Shown here in pieces: positions 1 through 8,187 of a stretch of 64,000 bases of DNA. The position numbers were made by a program, and so were the translations under genes. The first letter of the stretch is position 1. Each line of letters begins with the position of its first letter. Origin of the DNA: JAWPMV01 sp038527215. GTDB lineage: Bacteria > Bacteroidota > Bacteroidia > J057. The stretch spans positions 1-64,000 of the forward strand of contig JBCBGC010000029.1 of the NCBI GenBank assembly GCA_038527215.1, given 5' to 3'. Below the pieces are notes generated by a model. The model searched no databases. It was not told the origin of the DNA and saw only the letters and a list, made by a program, of their open reading frames with translations.

Positions 1-1913
1 ATGCTGAGGGGATACCCCTTACAGACCACGGTATCCCTGAGTTGGGGTTGAGGCGGAAGCTGATGAATTACCCGGATCGTATCGCTGGCTTTACAGCCCA
101 GGGCGTCAATGTTTACCCAATACAACCCAGGCTCATTGACCAGGATATTGGGACTGGTTTCCCCCGTGTTCCATTCATAGGTGCCCCGAAAGGTATTGGC
201 ACTGAGAAAAAAATAAGTATCGACACAGACGGAGGTGTCTTCGGGCCAAAAATCCTCAACCAGGGGTTGCGCGATGATTTCAAACTCATCCCGGTAGACG
301 CAATTATCAAAGGTCCTTTCAACCCAGTAGGTTCCACCTTCGGTCAGGCTTCGCACCGGATTCGTTACCCCATCAGACCAGAGGTAGGCATTGGCTGCGG
401 TATCTGTCACATCAAAAAATACCGGGGCTGCATTGCAGCTAATGAACTCATCTTCCGGCACAATATCCTGCTTGAGGGTCCCGTCTACAAAGAGATGTTG
501 TTGATGGGTACATCCGCCCTTGGTGACGGTCACCGTATAGTCGCCAGGTTGGGTAATGTCGAGGGTCCGCCCTGTACTGCCATCAGACCAGCGTTGGCTG
601 TCATAGGAGGGATCTACACTCAGGCTGATGACATCTCCATCACAAATAAAGGTGGTATCCCGCAGCCGGTATTCCTGCTCCCAGGGCCGGACCCGATAAT
701 GTGCAAAGAGGGCATTGGGTAGTCGTTCATACCCCTGGGTACCACCGGCCAGCGGAACGGTGTTTAGGAGAAACTTACAGGCTGTACCCTTCAAATTCGG
801 CCTGTCAATCACACTGAGCTTATCATCCAGGTATTGTCCAATATAGATTTTTCCGTGTTTTCCGATCTCCATGTTCCCCATCCGTCCGATTTTGTTGGTG
901 GTATTGGGGGTTTCGTGAATGGTGGTCCGGCTATTGAGAATGAGGACAGAATCCATATCCCGGGCAATTTCATACTGCGAAAAGCGAGTGGAAACATCTG
1001 CGGTACCGGGAGAAATAAAGGAGGTAGAACGCTCCAGGGTATAAAACTTGGTGCCGTCAGGAGAGAATGCTCCTTCGTGAATGGCGGTAACGTAGCCCTG
1101 GAAGCGCACCATCGGATAGAGGGTGGTGGTTCGGCTTACTTGCCCCTGTAGGTTGATGCGAAACAATTCCGCAGGGGCTAGATTGAGGGTGGTGTTGCGC
1201 TTGATTAAGCAGAGGTCAGTTCCATTTGGAGAAACCCGTATGGACATTGACATATACCAATGATCCATCGCGGCCGTTTGGCTGATGACCGGAGTAGGCA
1301 GTTGCCCATTTGCATTCATTTCATAGGAAAGGAAGCGTCCCCGCCCATTGAAATCAGACTGATAGATGACCAGAAAATATTTGCCATAGCTACGAATAGC
1401 ATTGAAAGCGATGTGCCTGCCGGATGGGAGTAGCAGGATGTTCTTCTGACCCGGAACGATGCCTCCCAGCCCATTGTTGAGGCTGGTGTCAATCAGGCTA
1501 TAATAAAGATTGTTGGAGTTGGTGGTGACCTGGTTGTAGAGTAAATAAAACTGCCCGCATTTACCCGGGATAATCAGGGTTTCAGCATCTATTCCTGAAC
1601 CCATCAAATCGTCCGCACCGGGGATAAGCTGATGGTTTCTGTCCCAGATTTTTTTCCCGTCCGAATAAAGCACCAATTGGCCGAGGGAATCACTCAAGAC
1701 AGCGGGGCGCACGGTTCCACGGATCTTTCCATCGGGCAGGGGGGTCGTATAGGTGGTTTGCTGCCCAGGCATGGTCGCCGGAGTAATCACGAAGTTCATT
1801 CCGGCATTTCCGCCAAAATACCAATGATTGTTTTCCTCCTGAGCATGTACCAGACCGGCACATAGTAGTAGAAGAAGGCATCCAATGATGCTTTTGATCC
1901 GAATAGCTAGCAT
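1..1913 (-). CDS. Large secreted WYFG-type surface protein, 5' part only
   Basis: This reading frame starts at ATG 1913 and runs off the left edge without a stop, giving about 637 visible residues. Residues 1-25 form a signal peptide ending in VHAQ. The mature protein opens with NHWYFGGNAGMNF, a form of the WYFGxxAGLxF motif common at the start of Bacteroidota T9SS surface proteins. Residues ~30-400 look like a beta-propeller (repeated statements on time or position, aromatic strand ends). From ~410 on come PKD/SprB-like repeats with the recurring pattern C-D-G ... W-S/N-D/T-G ... G-x-Y-x-V. The C-terminal sorting domain expected for the family lies outside the window. Likely exported to the cell surface by T9SS; adhesive or gliding-related role is an inference. 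The plus-strand open frames across it are shadows. Confidence 0.8.
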   Translation of the reverse strand, partial: MLAIRIKSIIGCLLLLLCAGLVHAQEENNHWYFGGNAGMNFVITPATMPGQQTTYTTPLPDGKIRGTVRPAVLSDSLGQLVLYSDGKKIWDRNHQLIPGADDLMGSGIDAETLIIPGKCGQFYLLYNQVTTNSNNLYYSLIDTSLNNGLGGIVPGQKNILLLPSGRHIAFNAIRSYGKYFLVIYQSDFNGRGRFLSYEMNANGQLPTPVISQTAAMDHWYMSMSIRVSPNGTDLCLIKRNTTLNLAPAELFRINLQGQVSRTTTLYPMVRFQGYVTAIHEGAFSPDGTKFYTLERSTSFISPGTADVSTRFSQYEIARDMDSVLILNSRTTIHETPNTTNKIGRMGNMEIGKHGKIYIGQYLDDKLSVIDRPNLKGTACKFLLNTVPLAGGTQGYERLPNALFAHYRVRPWEQEYRLRDTTFICDGDVISLSVDPSYDSQRWSDGSTGRTLDITQPGDYTVTVTKGGCTHQQHLFVDGTLKQDIVPEDEFISCNAAPVFFDVTDTAANAYLWSDGVTNPVRSLTEGGTYWVERTFDNCVYRDEFEIIAQPLVEDFWPEDTSVCVDTYFFLSANTFRGTYEWNTGETSPNILVNEPGLYWVNIDALGCKASDTIRVIHQLPPQPQLRDTVVCKGYPLS

Positions 1914-2045
1914 ACGTTCCACCCTGAAAGTTAAGGCATTCTTAGCCTTGATACAATCAGAGGCTATATTTCTCTGACGAAAAAAACGGCTATGAGGTAG
2001 CCCTTAAAGGATAACATGAGTCATCCCGAATGTTGAATAAGCCAA

Positions 2046-2750
2046 GATTTCACCAAAGCGCTTCTTGAAACCAGCCCTATCTACAAATATGTCACCCTGG
2101 AAAGGCATTTGAGCGTTAGCGAAAAGACTTATCCGGGTCGTAGATCCCGGCATCTTGATCGTCGAGAGTCTCTAGCAACATACACCTCCCTTCAGGTCCG
2201 TCTTTTACCTAGCCCACTTAGAAGAGACCGGCACGAAAGCGAGAGACCCCGGATAGCTCACCTCCTTACAGTCGGAGGAGCTTCCGGGGTGACAAGATTA
2301 TGGAATGAGAAATGATTCCACCAAAGCGCTTCTTGAAACCAGACCTATCTACAAATATGTCACCCCGGAAAGGCATTTGACCGCTAGGGAAAATGCCTTA
2401 TCCGGGGTCTCCATGATAACATAAGGACCGCAGAGACCTCCGAAAATCTAGCTGTTGGAGTCCTTGACCAGGACAGTCCACCTCATTGCAGCCAGAGGAG
2501 CTTCCGGGCTGAGAAGCATAGGGAAGAGAGATGATTTCATCAAACCCTTTCTTGAAACCCCCACCACCCACCAATATGTCACCCCGGAAAGACATTTGAC
2601 CGGTAGGGAAAATGACTTATCCGGGGTCTCCATGATTACATAAAGATCGCAGAGACTTCCAAGGATATAAATGTCGGGTCCTTGACCAGGACAGCTCACC
2701 TCCTTTTAGTCAGAGCAGCTTCCGGGGCGACAAGATGATGGAAGGAAAAT
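2046..2750. repeat. Three imperfect tandem repeats of about 220-270 bp
   Basis: Units begin near 2046, 2314 and 2533 with the shared phrase gatttcaccaaagcgcttct (variants in units 2 and 3) and end with a shared ggagcttccggg phrase. The first unit carries about 50 extra bases in the middle. Each contains a foldable core. In unit 2, 2362-2378 pairs with 2391-2408 as a 17-bp stem with one bulged base. Unit 3 has the same stem with one mismatch; unit 1 is weaker. A second small palindrome, gtccttgaccaggac, occurs in units 2 and 3. Confidence 0.7.
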
Positions 2751-2780
2751 GGCCCTTTCCTATCCGTCTCAAAAAATGCC

Positions 2781-2820
2781 TAAAAAGAAATGAGCCATCC
2801 CAAGATTCGGGATGACTCAT
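2781..2820 (-). terminator. Terminator hairpin for the response regulator gene
   Basis: 2790-2801 pairs with 2809-2820 (12 bp, one mismatch, 7-nt loop). On the minus strand the hairpin is followed by a T-rich run. It lies 44 bases after the stop of the response regulator gene. Confidence 0.6.
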
Positions 2821-2863
2821 GTTTTATTTTCTTTCGGTGTTTGAATATTTGGAGTCTCGACTC

Positions 2864-3256
2864 TTACACGGTAATCGCTTCCAGGTAACGAGCGTTCAGG
2901 GGTTTGTTGAGATACTTTTTGACGTATCGGCTGCTGGCGGCTCGATCTATGTCCTTAGGACTGATGGAGGAAGACAGCATAATAATTTTACATTTTTCCA
3001 GGACCTGGTCCGGGAAATTTTCGAAATCTTCGAGAAACTGAAAACCATCCATGATGGGCATGTTGATATCCAGGAACACTATCTCAGGGAGATTTTGTTC
3101 ATTTTCTCGATTTTCATTCAAGTACTCAAGGGCTTCTTGTCCGGTTTGAAAGACCAGGATGCTGTCTGCAAAACTGTTCGCTTCAATAATCTTCTCATTG
3201 ATCATGTTGTCGATCTCATTATCATCGACCAGCATCACGCTCTTGTATGTTGCCAT
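2864..3256 (-). CDS. Single-domain response regulator (CheY-like receiver)
   Basis: A 130-aa stand-alone receiver domain that would take a phosphoryl group from a histidine kinase and pass the signal by protein-protein contact, since no output domain follows. The acidic pocket is D11-D12, the phospho-acceptor is D63 in FLDINMPIMDG, the switch serine is S95/S96 in MLSSS, and the conserved lysine is K118 in the NKP motif. No kinase gene is adjacent, so its partner is unknown. Proteins of this size in Bacteroidota often work with hybrid kinases encoded elsewhere. It is followed by a terminator hairpin and preceded by a 343-bp gap, so it is probably monocistronic. Confidence 0.93.
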   Translation of the reverse strand: MATYKSVMLVDDNEIDNMINEKIIEANSFADSILVFQTGQEALEYLNENRENEQNLPEIVFLDINMPIMDGFQFLEDFENFPDQVLEKCKIIMLSSSISPKDIDRAASSRYVKKYLNKPLNARYLEAITV

Positions 3257-3599
3257 ATACTCAACAGATTTAATTCCACAATTGCTGTTGCTCTAAAATT
3301 TGGAAATTCAACTTGAAAGTCCAACTATTCGCCTCAATTCGCGAACCAAGTGAGAGAAGGGAGATGTAAGAAAAAGGGCAGAAATGTAGCCAGAATTAGG
3401 GTTGGAGCGGGCTACAGAACCACTATTTGTCCCTGAAAGTAAGTTTTTTGGCTATTTCATCCCGGGAAAGCCCGAAAATCGAGGTTCATTTTTCTGCTTA
3501 CCAACCAAGGATATACCCTACTGCCTTTCCTTGATAACCTGCTTAGGTATAAAGGAAAAACGTTAGAAAATGTTTAACCCGCAAAAAGGAATTTCGCGC
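3257..3599. other. Intergenic gap without recognised features
   Basis: 343 bp between the response regulator start and the DUF3127 gene stop. It must hold the promoter of the response regulator. I see no open frame of gene quality, no strong hairpin and no RNA gene. Confidence 0.5.
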
Positions 3600-3980
3600 T
3601 TAGAACGGCAAATCGTCCTCGTCGCTCATCTGGGTTACGTCTACGGCGTCGGGTGGGGGAGGAGGAGGAGGCATGTCTCCAGCAGGAGGGGCAGCCGCGA
3701 CCTGTACCGGCGCCAGACGCCAGGCGTCAAGGCTGTTGAAGTAGCGGGTTTCTCCCTGAGGACTCTGCCAGGAGCGTCCCCGAAGGTCAAAATCAACCTG
3801 GATCATCGCTCCTTCCTGGAAGGCATCCAGCTGCTCGCATTTATCCTGTACGAGCTGGAAAGTTACATACTGAGGGTACATGGGATTGTCGGCATACTCA
3901 ATCACAAATTCCCGTTTGCGAAAGCGATCTGACACCTGTTTGGTGTCATATTTTACGTGGAGCTTACCCTGAATGGTCAT
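3600..3980 (-). CDS. DUF3127 protein with SSB-like acidic C-terminal tip
   Basis: A 126-aa protein. Residues 1-~95 match the DUF3127 family, which is predicted to be an OB-fold related to single-stranded DNA-binding proteins: strands such as VTFQLVQDKC and GAMIQVDFDLRGR are visible, with the ETRYFNSLDAWR stretch typical of the family. Residues ~97-115 are a flexible Ala/Pro linker with seven consecutive prolines. The last residues are DEDDLPF, which closely resembles the DDDIPF tip by which SSB recruits repair and replication enzymes. The gene is codirectional with xseB-xseA, whose product degrades single-stranded DNA. Binding of ssDNA and partner recruitment are inferences from these features. 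Confidence 0.85.
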   Translation of the reverse strand: MTIQGKLHVKYDTKQVSDRFRKREFVIEYADNPMYPQYVTFQLVQDKCEQLDAFQEGAMIQVDFDLRGRSWQSPQGETRYFNSLDAWRLAPVQVAAAPPAGDMPPPPPPPDAVDVTQMSDEDDLPF

Positions 3981-4030
3981 AATTGTCTGCTTGTCAAATG
4001 TGCTGTAAATCTACACCGAGCAACGCAAAG

Positions 4031-4252
4031 CTACAAGCCAGTATGAGGAAAGTCGGTGATTTCTCCCTTGATCAATTGCTGCACACTGGTTTCGGTTTTA
4101 TCCAAAAATTCGCGGCAGGAATTCACCAGGGTGGTTCCTTCCTGGAATAGCTTCATTTGCTGGTCAAAATCGGAGATTCCCTGCTGCATTTGGGCCACGA
4201 TTTCACGCAATCGGCCAAGCTTCTCTTCCAGGGAAAAAGGTGCGTCTGACAT
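4031..4252 (-). CDS. xseB: Exodeoxyribonuclease VII small subunit
   Basis: A 73-aa protein with the helical hairpin of the XseB family: SLEEKLGRLREIVAQMQ then FDQQMKLFQEGTTLVNSC, matching the usual E-x-x-L-x-x-L-E-x-I-V and F-x-x-G-x-x-L-x-x-x-C pattern. It binds the large subunit to form cytoplasmic exonuclease VII, which degrades single-stranded DNA from both ends into oligonucleotides during repair. It lies 49 bp downstream of xseA on the same strand, so the two are probably one operon. Length is normal for the family (70-80 aa). Confidence 0.93.
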   Translation of the reverse strand: MSDAPFSLEEKLGRLREIVAQMQQGISDFDQQMKLFQEGTTLVNSCREFLDKTETSVQQLIKGEITDFPHTGL

Positions 4253-4301
4253 GGGTTTTTAACTTAGGTTTCAATGGGGATAATGGATTCGTTCTGACGG
4301 T

Positions 4302-5465
4302 TTATAAAGCGCTGTCGGTTGGGGATGCTGGTCGCTCAAAGTCCTTTTTGGTTTGTACCGTGGAACTGACCCTTCCATCCGCAAAAATCGTTTCTATTTC
4401 ATCGCCGGCCTGTAGGTCCTGGCTGCTGGTTTGGAGCTTGCCCGCTTTCAAACTCAAGGTATACCCCCTTTCCAGAAGTTGGGTCATATCCAGCCCCGCC
4501 AACTGGGTGGCGAGGATTTCTACCTGATGTCTTTGCTGGCCCAGAAAGGAAAGGGTGAGTTGCTGAAGGCGATGCGTATAATCATCCAGGACTTGCCGTT
4601 TGAAGTCTATATAATGTTGCAGCCCGCGCTGGAGTTGTTGTTCAAAGGCGGACAACTGCTGAAGGAGGGCGCTTTGATCCGGTACAGCATGCTCAGCAGC
4701 AGCCGTAGGGGTGGAGGCCCGTAAGTCGGCGGCAAAGTCAGCGATGGTTACATCAGACTCATGTCCGACGCCGCTAATGATGGGCAACTGGCTGGCCCGA
4801 ATGGCCCTGGCCACCGCTTCTTCATTGAAGTTCCATAAATCCTCCAGGGAGCCTCCTCCCCGGGCCAGGATGATCACTTCTGCCTCGCTACGCTGGGCTT
4901 CATCCAAGGCCTGGACCAGGGAATCCTTTCCCTGGACGCCCTGCACCACGGCAGGAATCACCACAATCTGTACCGGCGGAAAACGCCGCTGCAAGGTGCG
5001 TAGGATATCCCGGATCGCCGCTCCGGTTGGAGAGGTGATGACCGCTACTTTGCGCGGAAAAGGCGGGAGGGCTTTTTTATGAGCAGGATCAAATAATCCC
5101 TCCTTTTGCAAGCGGGCTTTTAGTTCAAGGAATTGCTGGTAAAGATCTCCCAGGCCTTGTTTTTCCACCTTCTGGACCACGAGCTGATAGCTGCCTCGCG
5201 GCGGGTAGACATTGATATCGCCTATCAGGGTGACTTTATCTCCGGCAGCCATGCGGGGAGCTGACTGCGCCTGGGAGCGAAACATCACACAGCTTATTTG
5301 CGCCTGAGCATCCTTGAGGCTAAAATACACGTGGCCTGACCCATGATAGGTCAGGTTTGAAACTTCTCCGGCCACCCGCAATTGCTGGAGGGCCGGGTCT
5401 CGCTCCAGGCGATGCTTAATGTAGGCCGTAAGTTCACCTACCTGATATGTTGGTTGGGTATCCAT
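4302..5465 (-). CDS. xseA: Exodeoxyribonuclease VII large subunit
   Basis: A 387-aa catalytic subunit of exonuclease VII. Residues ~5-100 form the N-terminal OB-fold that binds ssDNA (VGELTAYIKHRLE, VAGEVSNLTYHGSGHVYFSLKD, with the CVMF strand). Residues ~110-300 hold the catalytic core, with the family signatures VAVITSPTGAAIRDI, ARGGGSLEDLWNFNEE and VGHESDVTIADFAADLRASTP. A coiled-coil segment follows, then a short C-terminal strand region containing RGYTLSLKAGK. It is shorter than E. coli XseA (456 aa), mainly in the coiled coil, which is common in Bacteroidota. Operon with xseB. Confidence 0.96.
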   Translation of the reverse strand: MDTQPTYQVGELTAYIKHRLERDPALQQLRVAGEVSNLTYHGSGHVYFSLKDAQAQISCVMFRSQAQSAPRMAAGDKVTLIGDINVYPPRGSYQLVVQKVEKQGLGDLYQQFLELKARLQKEGLFDPAHKKALPPFPRKVAVITSPTGAAIRDILRTLQRRFPPVQIVVIPAVVQGVQGKDSLVQALDEAQRSEAEVIILARGGGSLEDLWNFNEEAVARAIRASQLPIISGVGHESDVTIADFAADLRASTPTAAAEHAVPDQSALLQQLSAFEQQLQRGLQHYIDFKRQVLDDYTHRLQQLTLSFLGQQRHQVEILATQLAGLDMTQLLERGYTLSLKAGKLQTSSQDLQAGDEIETIFADGRVSSTVQTKKDFERPASPTDSAL

Positions 5466-5494
5466 AAAAAAGAAGCGGGAGGTCTTCCCGCTTC
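5466..5494 (-). terminator. Terminator between the T9SS gene and xseA
   Basis: gaagcggga (5472-5480) pairs with tcccgcttc (5486-5494). On the minus strand a T-run follows (complement of the A-run at 5466-5471). It ends the 5525-6280 transcript just before the xseA start. Confidence 0.75.
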
Positions 5495-5524
5495 AGCTAT
5501 TTTATCAAAATTTTCTGAGAAATC

Positions 5525-6280
5525 TTATTGCGTGACGATCAGTTTGCGAGAAACCCAGTCTCTACCTTCCGCTTGCAAGAAGACCAGGTAAACGCCTGGT
5601 TTCAGCTGAGAAGTATGGACGACATGGGTTCCGCTTCGTCCCTGGAGGTTTTCCACCTTCATGCGCTTGCCGATGATGTTGTACACAATCAGGCTGCCTG
5701 AGGCGGTCCCTGGAGGAAGCTCATAGTCAAAAGAAGCCTGATCCTGGGCAGGGTTCGGATAGGGAGCAGAAAGCAGCTTGGATTTATCCAACTGGTCTTC
5801 CACATTCAACACCCCACCTACACTGAAATTCAGGGCAACATCAATGAAGTCATTGGTATCGTTGAAGTTCACGATACGAACCTTGGCTTCGGAATATCCA
5901 TCAATCCCTCCTGGCTGGAACATGACATACTGCTCGCCACCGGTATATCCTTTGGCTTTGACAGAGTTCAGAGTATCCCCTGGATAAAGGAGGATAGGAG
6001 ACTGACTTTGGTCGACGCTGGTTCCATAGCAGAAATCCCAGCAGAAGTAGGTACCTGCAGCGGTATCACTGGTAGCCGCCATCACATTGTGAAAGCGCAG
6101 CATCGAGATCTGTATGGTATCATCAGAAGTGTTCTTGATGTTCATGTCCACCTTAAACTCCGCAACGGACTTATCCACCGCGATCAGCGAATCAGGCGGA
6201 TTGAGGAGCGAGAAGGTTTGGGAAAATCCCTGGCTCATCAGGGTCCCAATCAGGAAGATAAAGAGGAGAGCTCTTTTCAT
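5525..6280 (-). CDS. Secreted protein with T9SS type A sorting domain
   Basis: A 251-aa secreted protein of unknown function. Residues 1-20 are a signal peptide ending in GFSQ. The middle (~25-160) is a beta-sandwich-like region with Asn/Asp-rich strands and one Cys pair in YFCWDFCYG. Residues ~170-251 are a T9SS type A sorting domain, with the characteristic SAPYPNPAQD opening, VYNIIGKRM in the middle, and KPGVYLVFLQAEG followed by the terminal RKLIVTQ. The protein should therefore pass the outer membrane by type IX secretion and be anchored or released. No enzymatic motif is visible. Confidence 0.88.
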   Translation of the reverse strand: MKRALLFIFLIGTLMSQGFSQTFSLLNPPDSLIAVDKSVAEFKVDMNIKNTSDDTIQISMLRFHNVMAATSDTAAGTYFCWDFCYGTSVDQSQSPILLYPGDTLNSVKAKGYTGGEQYVMFQPGGIDGYSEAKVRIVNFNDTNDFIDVALNFSVGGVLNVEDQLDKSKLLSAPYPNPAQDQASFDYELPPGTASGSLIVYNIIGKRMKVENLQGRSGTHVVHTSQLKPGVYLVFLQAEGRDWVSRKLIVTQ

Positions 6281-6597
6281 TTTTTGGTTCTTTACAGAGA
6301 GTGGTCAGCAAAGGAAAGCGTTTTTTCCTCCACATGAATTCCAAATATAAGAAAACCCGTTCAGGTGCCCAACCTCTTTTTGGGGATTTTCTGAATGATT
6401 CGTTAATCAACAGATGCCGGGTCTCTGATAAAAACAGGCGTTAGGGTTACTTTCCCTTTGATTGTTGGTCTATAACATAAAAGCGCAAGCTTAAGACAGA
6501 TTTAGCAGGACCAGACTGCAGGGATTTGGGAGACCATAGGCTTTATTTGTATTTTGGTCCTTTCTGTAGGAATTGCATAAGAATTATTCTCTGAATT
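6281..6597. other. Divergent intergenic region
   Basis: 317 bp between two divergent starts. It must hold promoters for both genes. AT-rich stretches close to a TAnnTTTG box (for example around 6545-6557) are present but none matches exactly, so I do not assign a promoter. Confidence 0.45.
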
Positions 6598-7116
6598 ATG
6601 AACCTATCAATGCTTAAGTTTTTTCTCGGCGGGTGTTTGCTGGGGATGTTTTTGGTAAACCAACTCTCTGCTCAGGATGGCAGTTCTATTCCTTCGACGG
6701 AGTTGGAAACCATGAACGGGAAAAAAATAAATACCCAGGATTTGGGGAATGATGGAAAGCCTTTCATCATAAATTTTTGGGCTACCTGGTGCCATCCTTG
6801 CCTGGAAGAACTGGATGCTATTGCCGAGGTATATGAAGATTGGATCGATGAAACCGGGGTCAAGCTGATTGCCATTTCTATCGACAATGCGCGCTCGGCT
6901 GTACACGTCCGCTCCAATGTCTTCTCCCGGAACTGGGAATATGAAGTGTATTTGGACAAAAACAGCGAATTTAAGCGCTTAATGAATGTGGTTACCCCTC
7001 CTCACACCTTTTTGGTCGATGGAGAAGGAAATATCGTATATCAGAAAGGCGACTATAAACCAGGAGACGAAGACGTTTTGTATGAAAAGCTCTTGAAGTT
7101 GACCGAAGGTAAATAA
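6598..7116 (+). CDS. TlpA-like thioredoxin-fold protein
   Basis: A 172-aa periplasmic or membrane-anchored disulfide oxidoreductase. Residues 1-25 are a signal peptide ending in LSAQ. The thioredoxin fold follows: FIINFWATWCHPC carries the redox pair C65-C68 (CHPC), IAISIDN is the next strand, and the cis-proline loop is VTPPHTFLVD. The family reduces or oxidises disulfides of exported proteins, for example apocytochromes or secreted cargo. The specific client is unknown; the neighbours (a T9SS protein and an SH3 lipoprotein, both on the other strand) do not define it. A strong hairpin follows the stop. Confidence 0.9.
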   Translation: MNLSMLKFFLGGCLLGMFLVNQLSAQDGSSIPSTELETMNGKKINTQDLGNDGKPFIINFWATWCHPCLEELDAIAEVYEDWIDETGVKLIAISIDNARSAVHVRSNVFSRNWEYEVYLDKNSEFKRLMNVVTPPHTFLVDGEGNIVYQKGDYKPGDEDVLYEKLLKLTEGK

Positions 7117-7143
7117 GCAGGTCTCTTCCTTTCGACATAAAAT

Positions 7144-7174
7144 AATCCCTTCTGTTGGCACAGAAGGGATTTTA
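7144..7174. terminator. Bidirectional terminator
   Basis: aatcccttctgt (7144-7155) pairs perfectly with acagaagggatt (7160-7171), with a 4-nt loop and T-rich flanks on both sides. It separates convergent genes ending at 7116 and 7203. Confidence 0.85.
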
Positions 7175-7202
7175 TATAAGTAGATAGATGTAGTTATCAA
7201 GT

Positions 7203-7991
7203 TTACTGTCCTCCTTCAGGGAGGGGAGCGGCTTGTCCATCCAATTCTTCGGAAGTGGCCAGGTGCTGTAATTCGTCTTTTACCAGGTCCAGAATGGGCG
7301 AACCATCAAAGTCTCCATTTTCCAGAATGGCCTGAAGTTTTTCTGCCTTATCGCTGGCCCGACTTTCTTCTTTGGCCAGAAAGAGGGAATGAGCCGCCCG
7401 AATATCTTGCAAAGCAAAGCTCATATTGGGTTCTATCCTGATCCAGCCTTTCTTTTCTTTTTTTCTACCAGAAACGTGTAACCAATTGTCTTTTTCTTCC
7501 AGGGCAATGATGATTTCACCCGGCTGGAAACGAGCATCTCTGAGGGTCATCAGGTCAGGCCGCCGGTAGATTTCGGCTTCTTTGATCATCACGGCCCGTC
7601 GGCCATTTTTTTCAAACAGATATTCGTATACCCAACCTTCACTGCCATCCTGAAGCCTTACTTTCATGTAGACCCGGTTGTTTTCATCCTTGAGGGTGTC
7701 GTACTCCCCCAGGATTTCCACCATCTCCCCATAGTCAATAGGGGTGATGTAGAGATATTCTTTGTTCTCGTTATAGTTTTTCTGTCCGGGGGATTTTCTC
7801 AACCCGGCTACCGGATAGACACAAATGGCGACCTTATTTCGAGGGATCGATTCTGCCGTGGTATCATCTTCTACCACGATAGCAGGGGTGTCAGTGGAGT
7901 TAGCTACAGTTTTATCACCGCAGCTGAGCAAAAGGGCTGAAAACAGGATTCCGGCCAGGCAGACAAGAAAATTTCTTCTTAAGTTGCGCAT
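7203..7991 (-). CDS. Lipoprotein with SH3-like domains
   Basis: A 262-aa protein. An in-frame ATG exists further upstream (8120), but the one at 7991 is preferred because it begins a clean lipoprotein signal: MRNLRRNF, a hydrophobic stretch, then LLLSC with the lipidated cysteine at residue 24. Residues ~50-125 hold a bacterial SH3-like domain (LRKSPGQ, GEMVEILGEYD, SEGWVYEYLFEKNGR). A second SH3-like stretch covers ~125-180 (IYRRPDL, GEIIIALEEKDNWLHVSGRKK, GWIRIE). The C-terminus is helical. SH3b domains usually bind cell-wall peptides or other envelope ligands; the exact ligand is unknown. Probably monocistronic. Confidence 0.8.
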   Translation of the reverse strand: MRNLRRNFLVCLAGILFSALLLSCGDKTVANSTDTPAIVVEDDTTAESIPRNKVAICVYPVAGLRKSPGQKNYNENKEYLYITPIDYGEMVEILGEYDTLKDENNRVYMKVRLQDGSEGWVYEYLFEKNGRRAVMIKEAEIYRRPDLMTLRDARFQPGEIIIALEEKDNWLHVSGRKKEKKGWIRIEPNMSFALQDIRAAHSLFLAKEESRASDKAEKLQAILENGDFDGSPILDLVKDELQHLATSEELDGQAAPLPEGGQ

Positions 7992-8152
7992 AGTCCAGGA
8001 ATTACGAGGTGAGTGCAATATATATTTCGGTCCACATATTACCAAAGCAATCTTTTCCTGGACGTAAAGAGTCAAATCCTGGTTAATCCTTCCCCAGCAT
8101 TTTTTAAGCCCTGGATACACCAGCGCTGGTGATTTTTCGCAACTCCATCATG

Positions 8153-8180
8153 TTGAAGTGCTGCATTTTCAGTAATTTTG
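8153..8180 (+). promoter_or_regulatory. Bacteroidota-type promoter of the acetyltransferase gene
   Basis: A TTG at 8153-8155 and taattttg at 8173-8180 match the Bacteroidota -33/-7 consensus TTG - N17-ish - TAnnTTTG. The start codon ATG lies only 7 nt after the -7 box, which would make the message nearly leaderless. Confidence 0.5.
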
Positions 8181-8187
8181 TTTGCAT

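Larger units (their letters stand above)
2013..2823. repeat. 811-bp non-coding block bounded by a perfect 19-bp inverted repeat
   Basis: The sequence aacatgagtcatcccgaat at 2013-2031 recurs as its exact reverse complement at 2805-2823. Between them lie about three imperfect tandem units and no credible gene (short open frames on both strands overlap each other and differ between units). No target-site duplication is visible next to the inverted repeats. It could be a MITE-like non-autonomous element or a clade-specific extragenic repeat. The right-hand copy also forms half of a terminator-like hairpin. Confidence 0.7.

Noticed and set aside
42..1151. Plus-strand open frames of 226 and 105 codons
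   Set aside because: They lie opposite a minus-strand frame with a signal peptide, WYFG motif and PKD-like repeats that runs off the window edge. Their sequences show no family features.
2109..2699. Several 60-83 codon open frames in the repeat block
   Set aside because: They overlap one another on both strands and are not preserved between the three repeat units.
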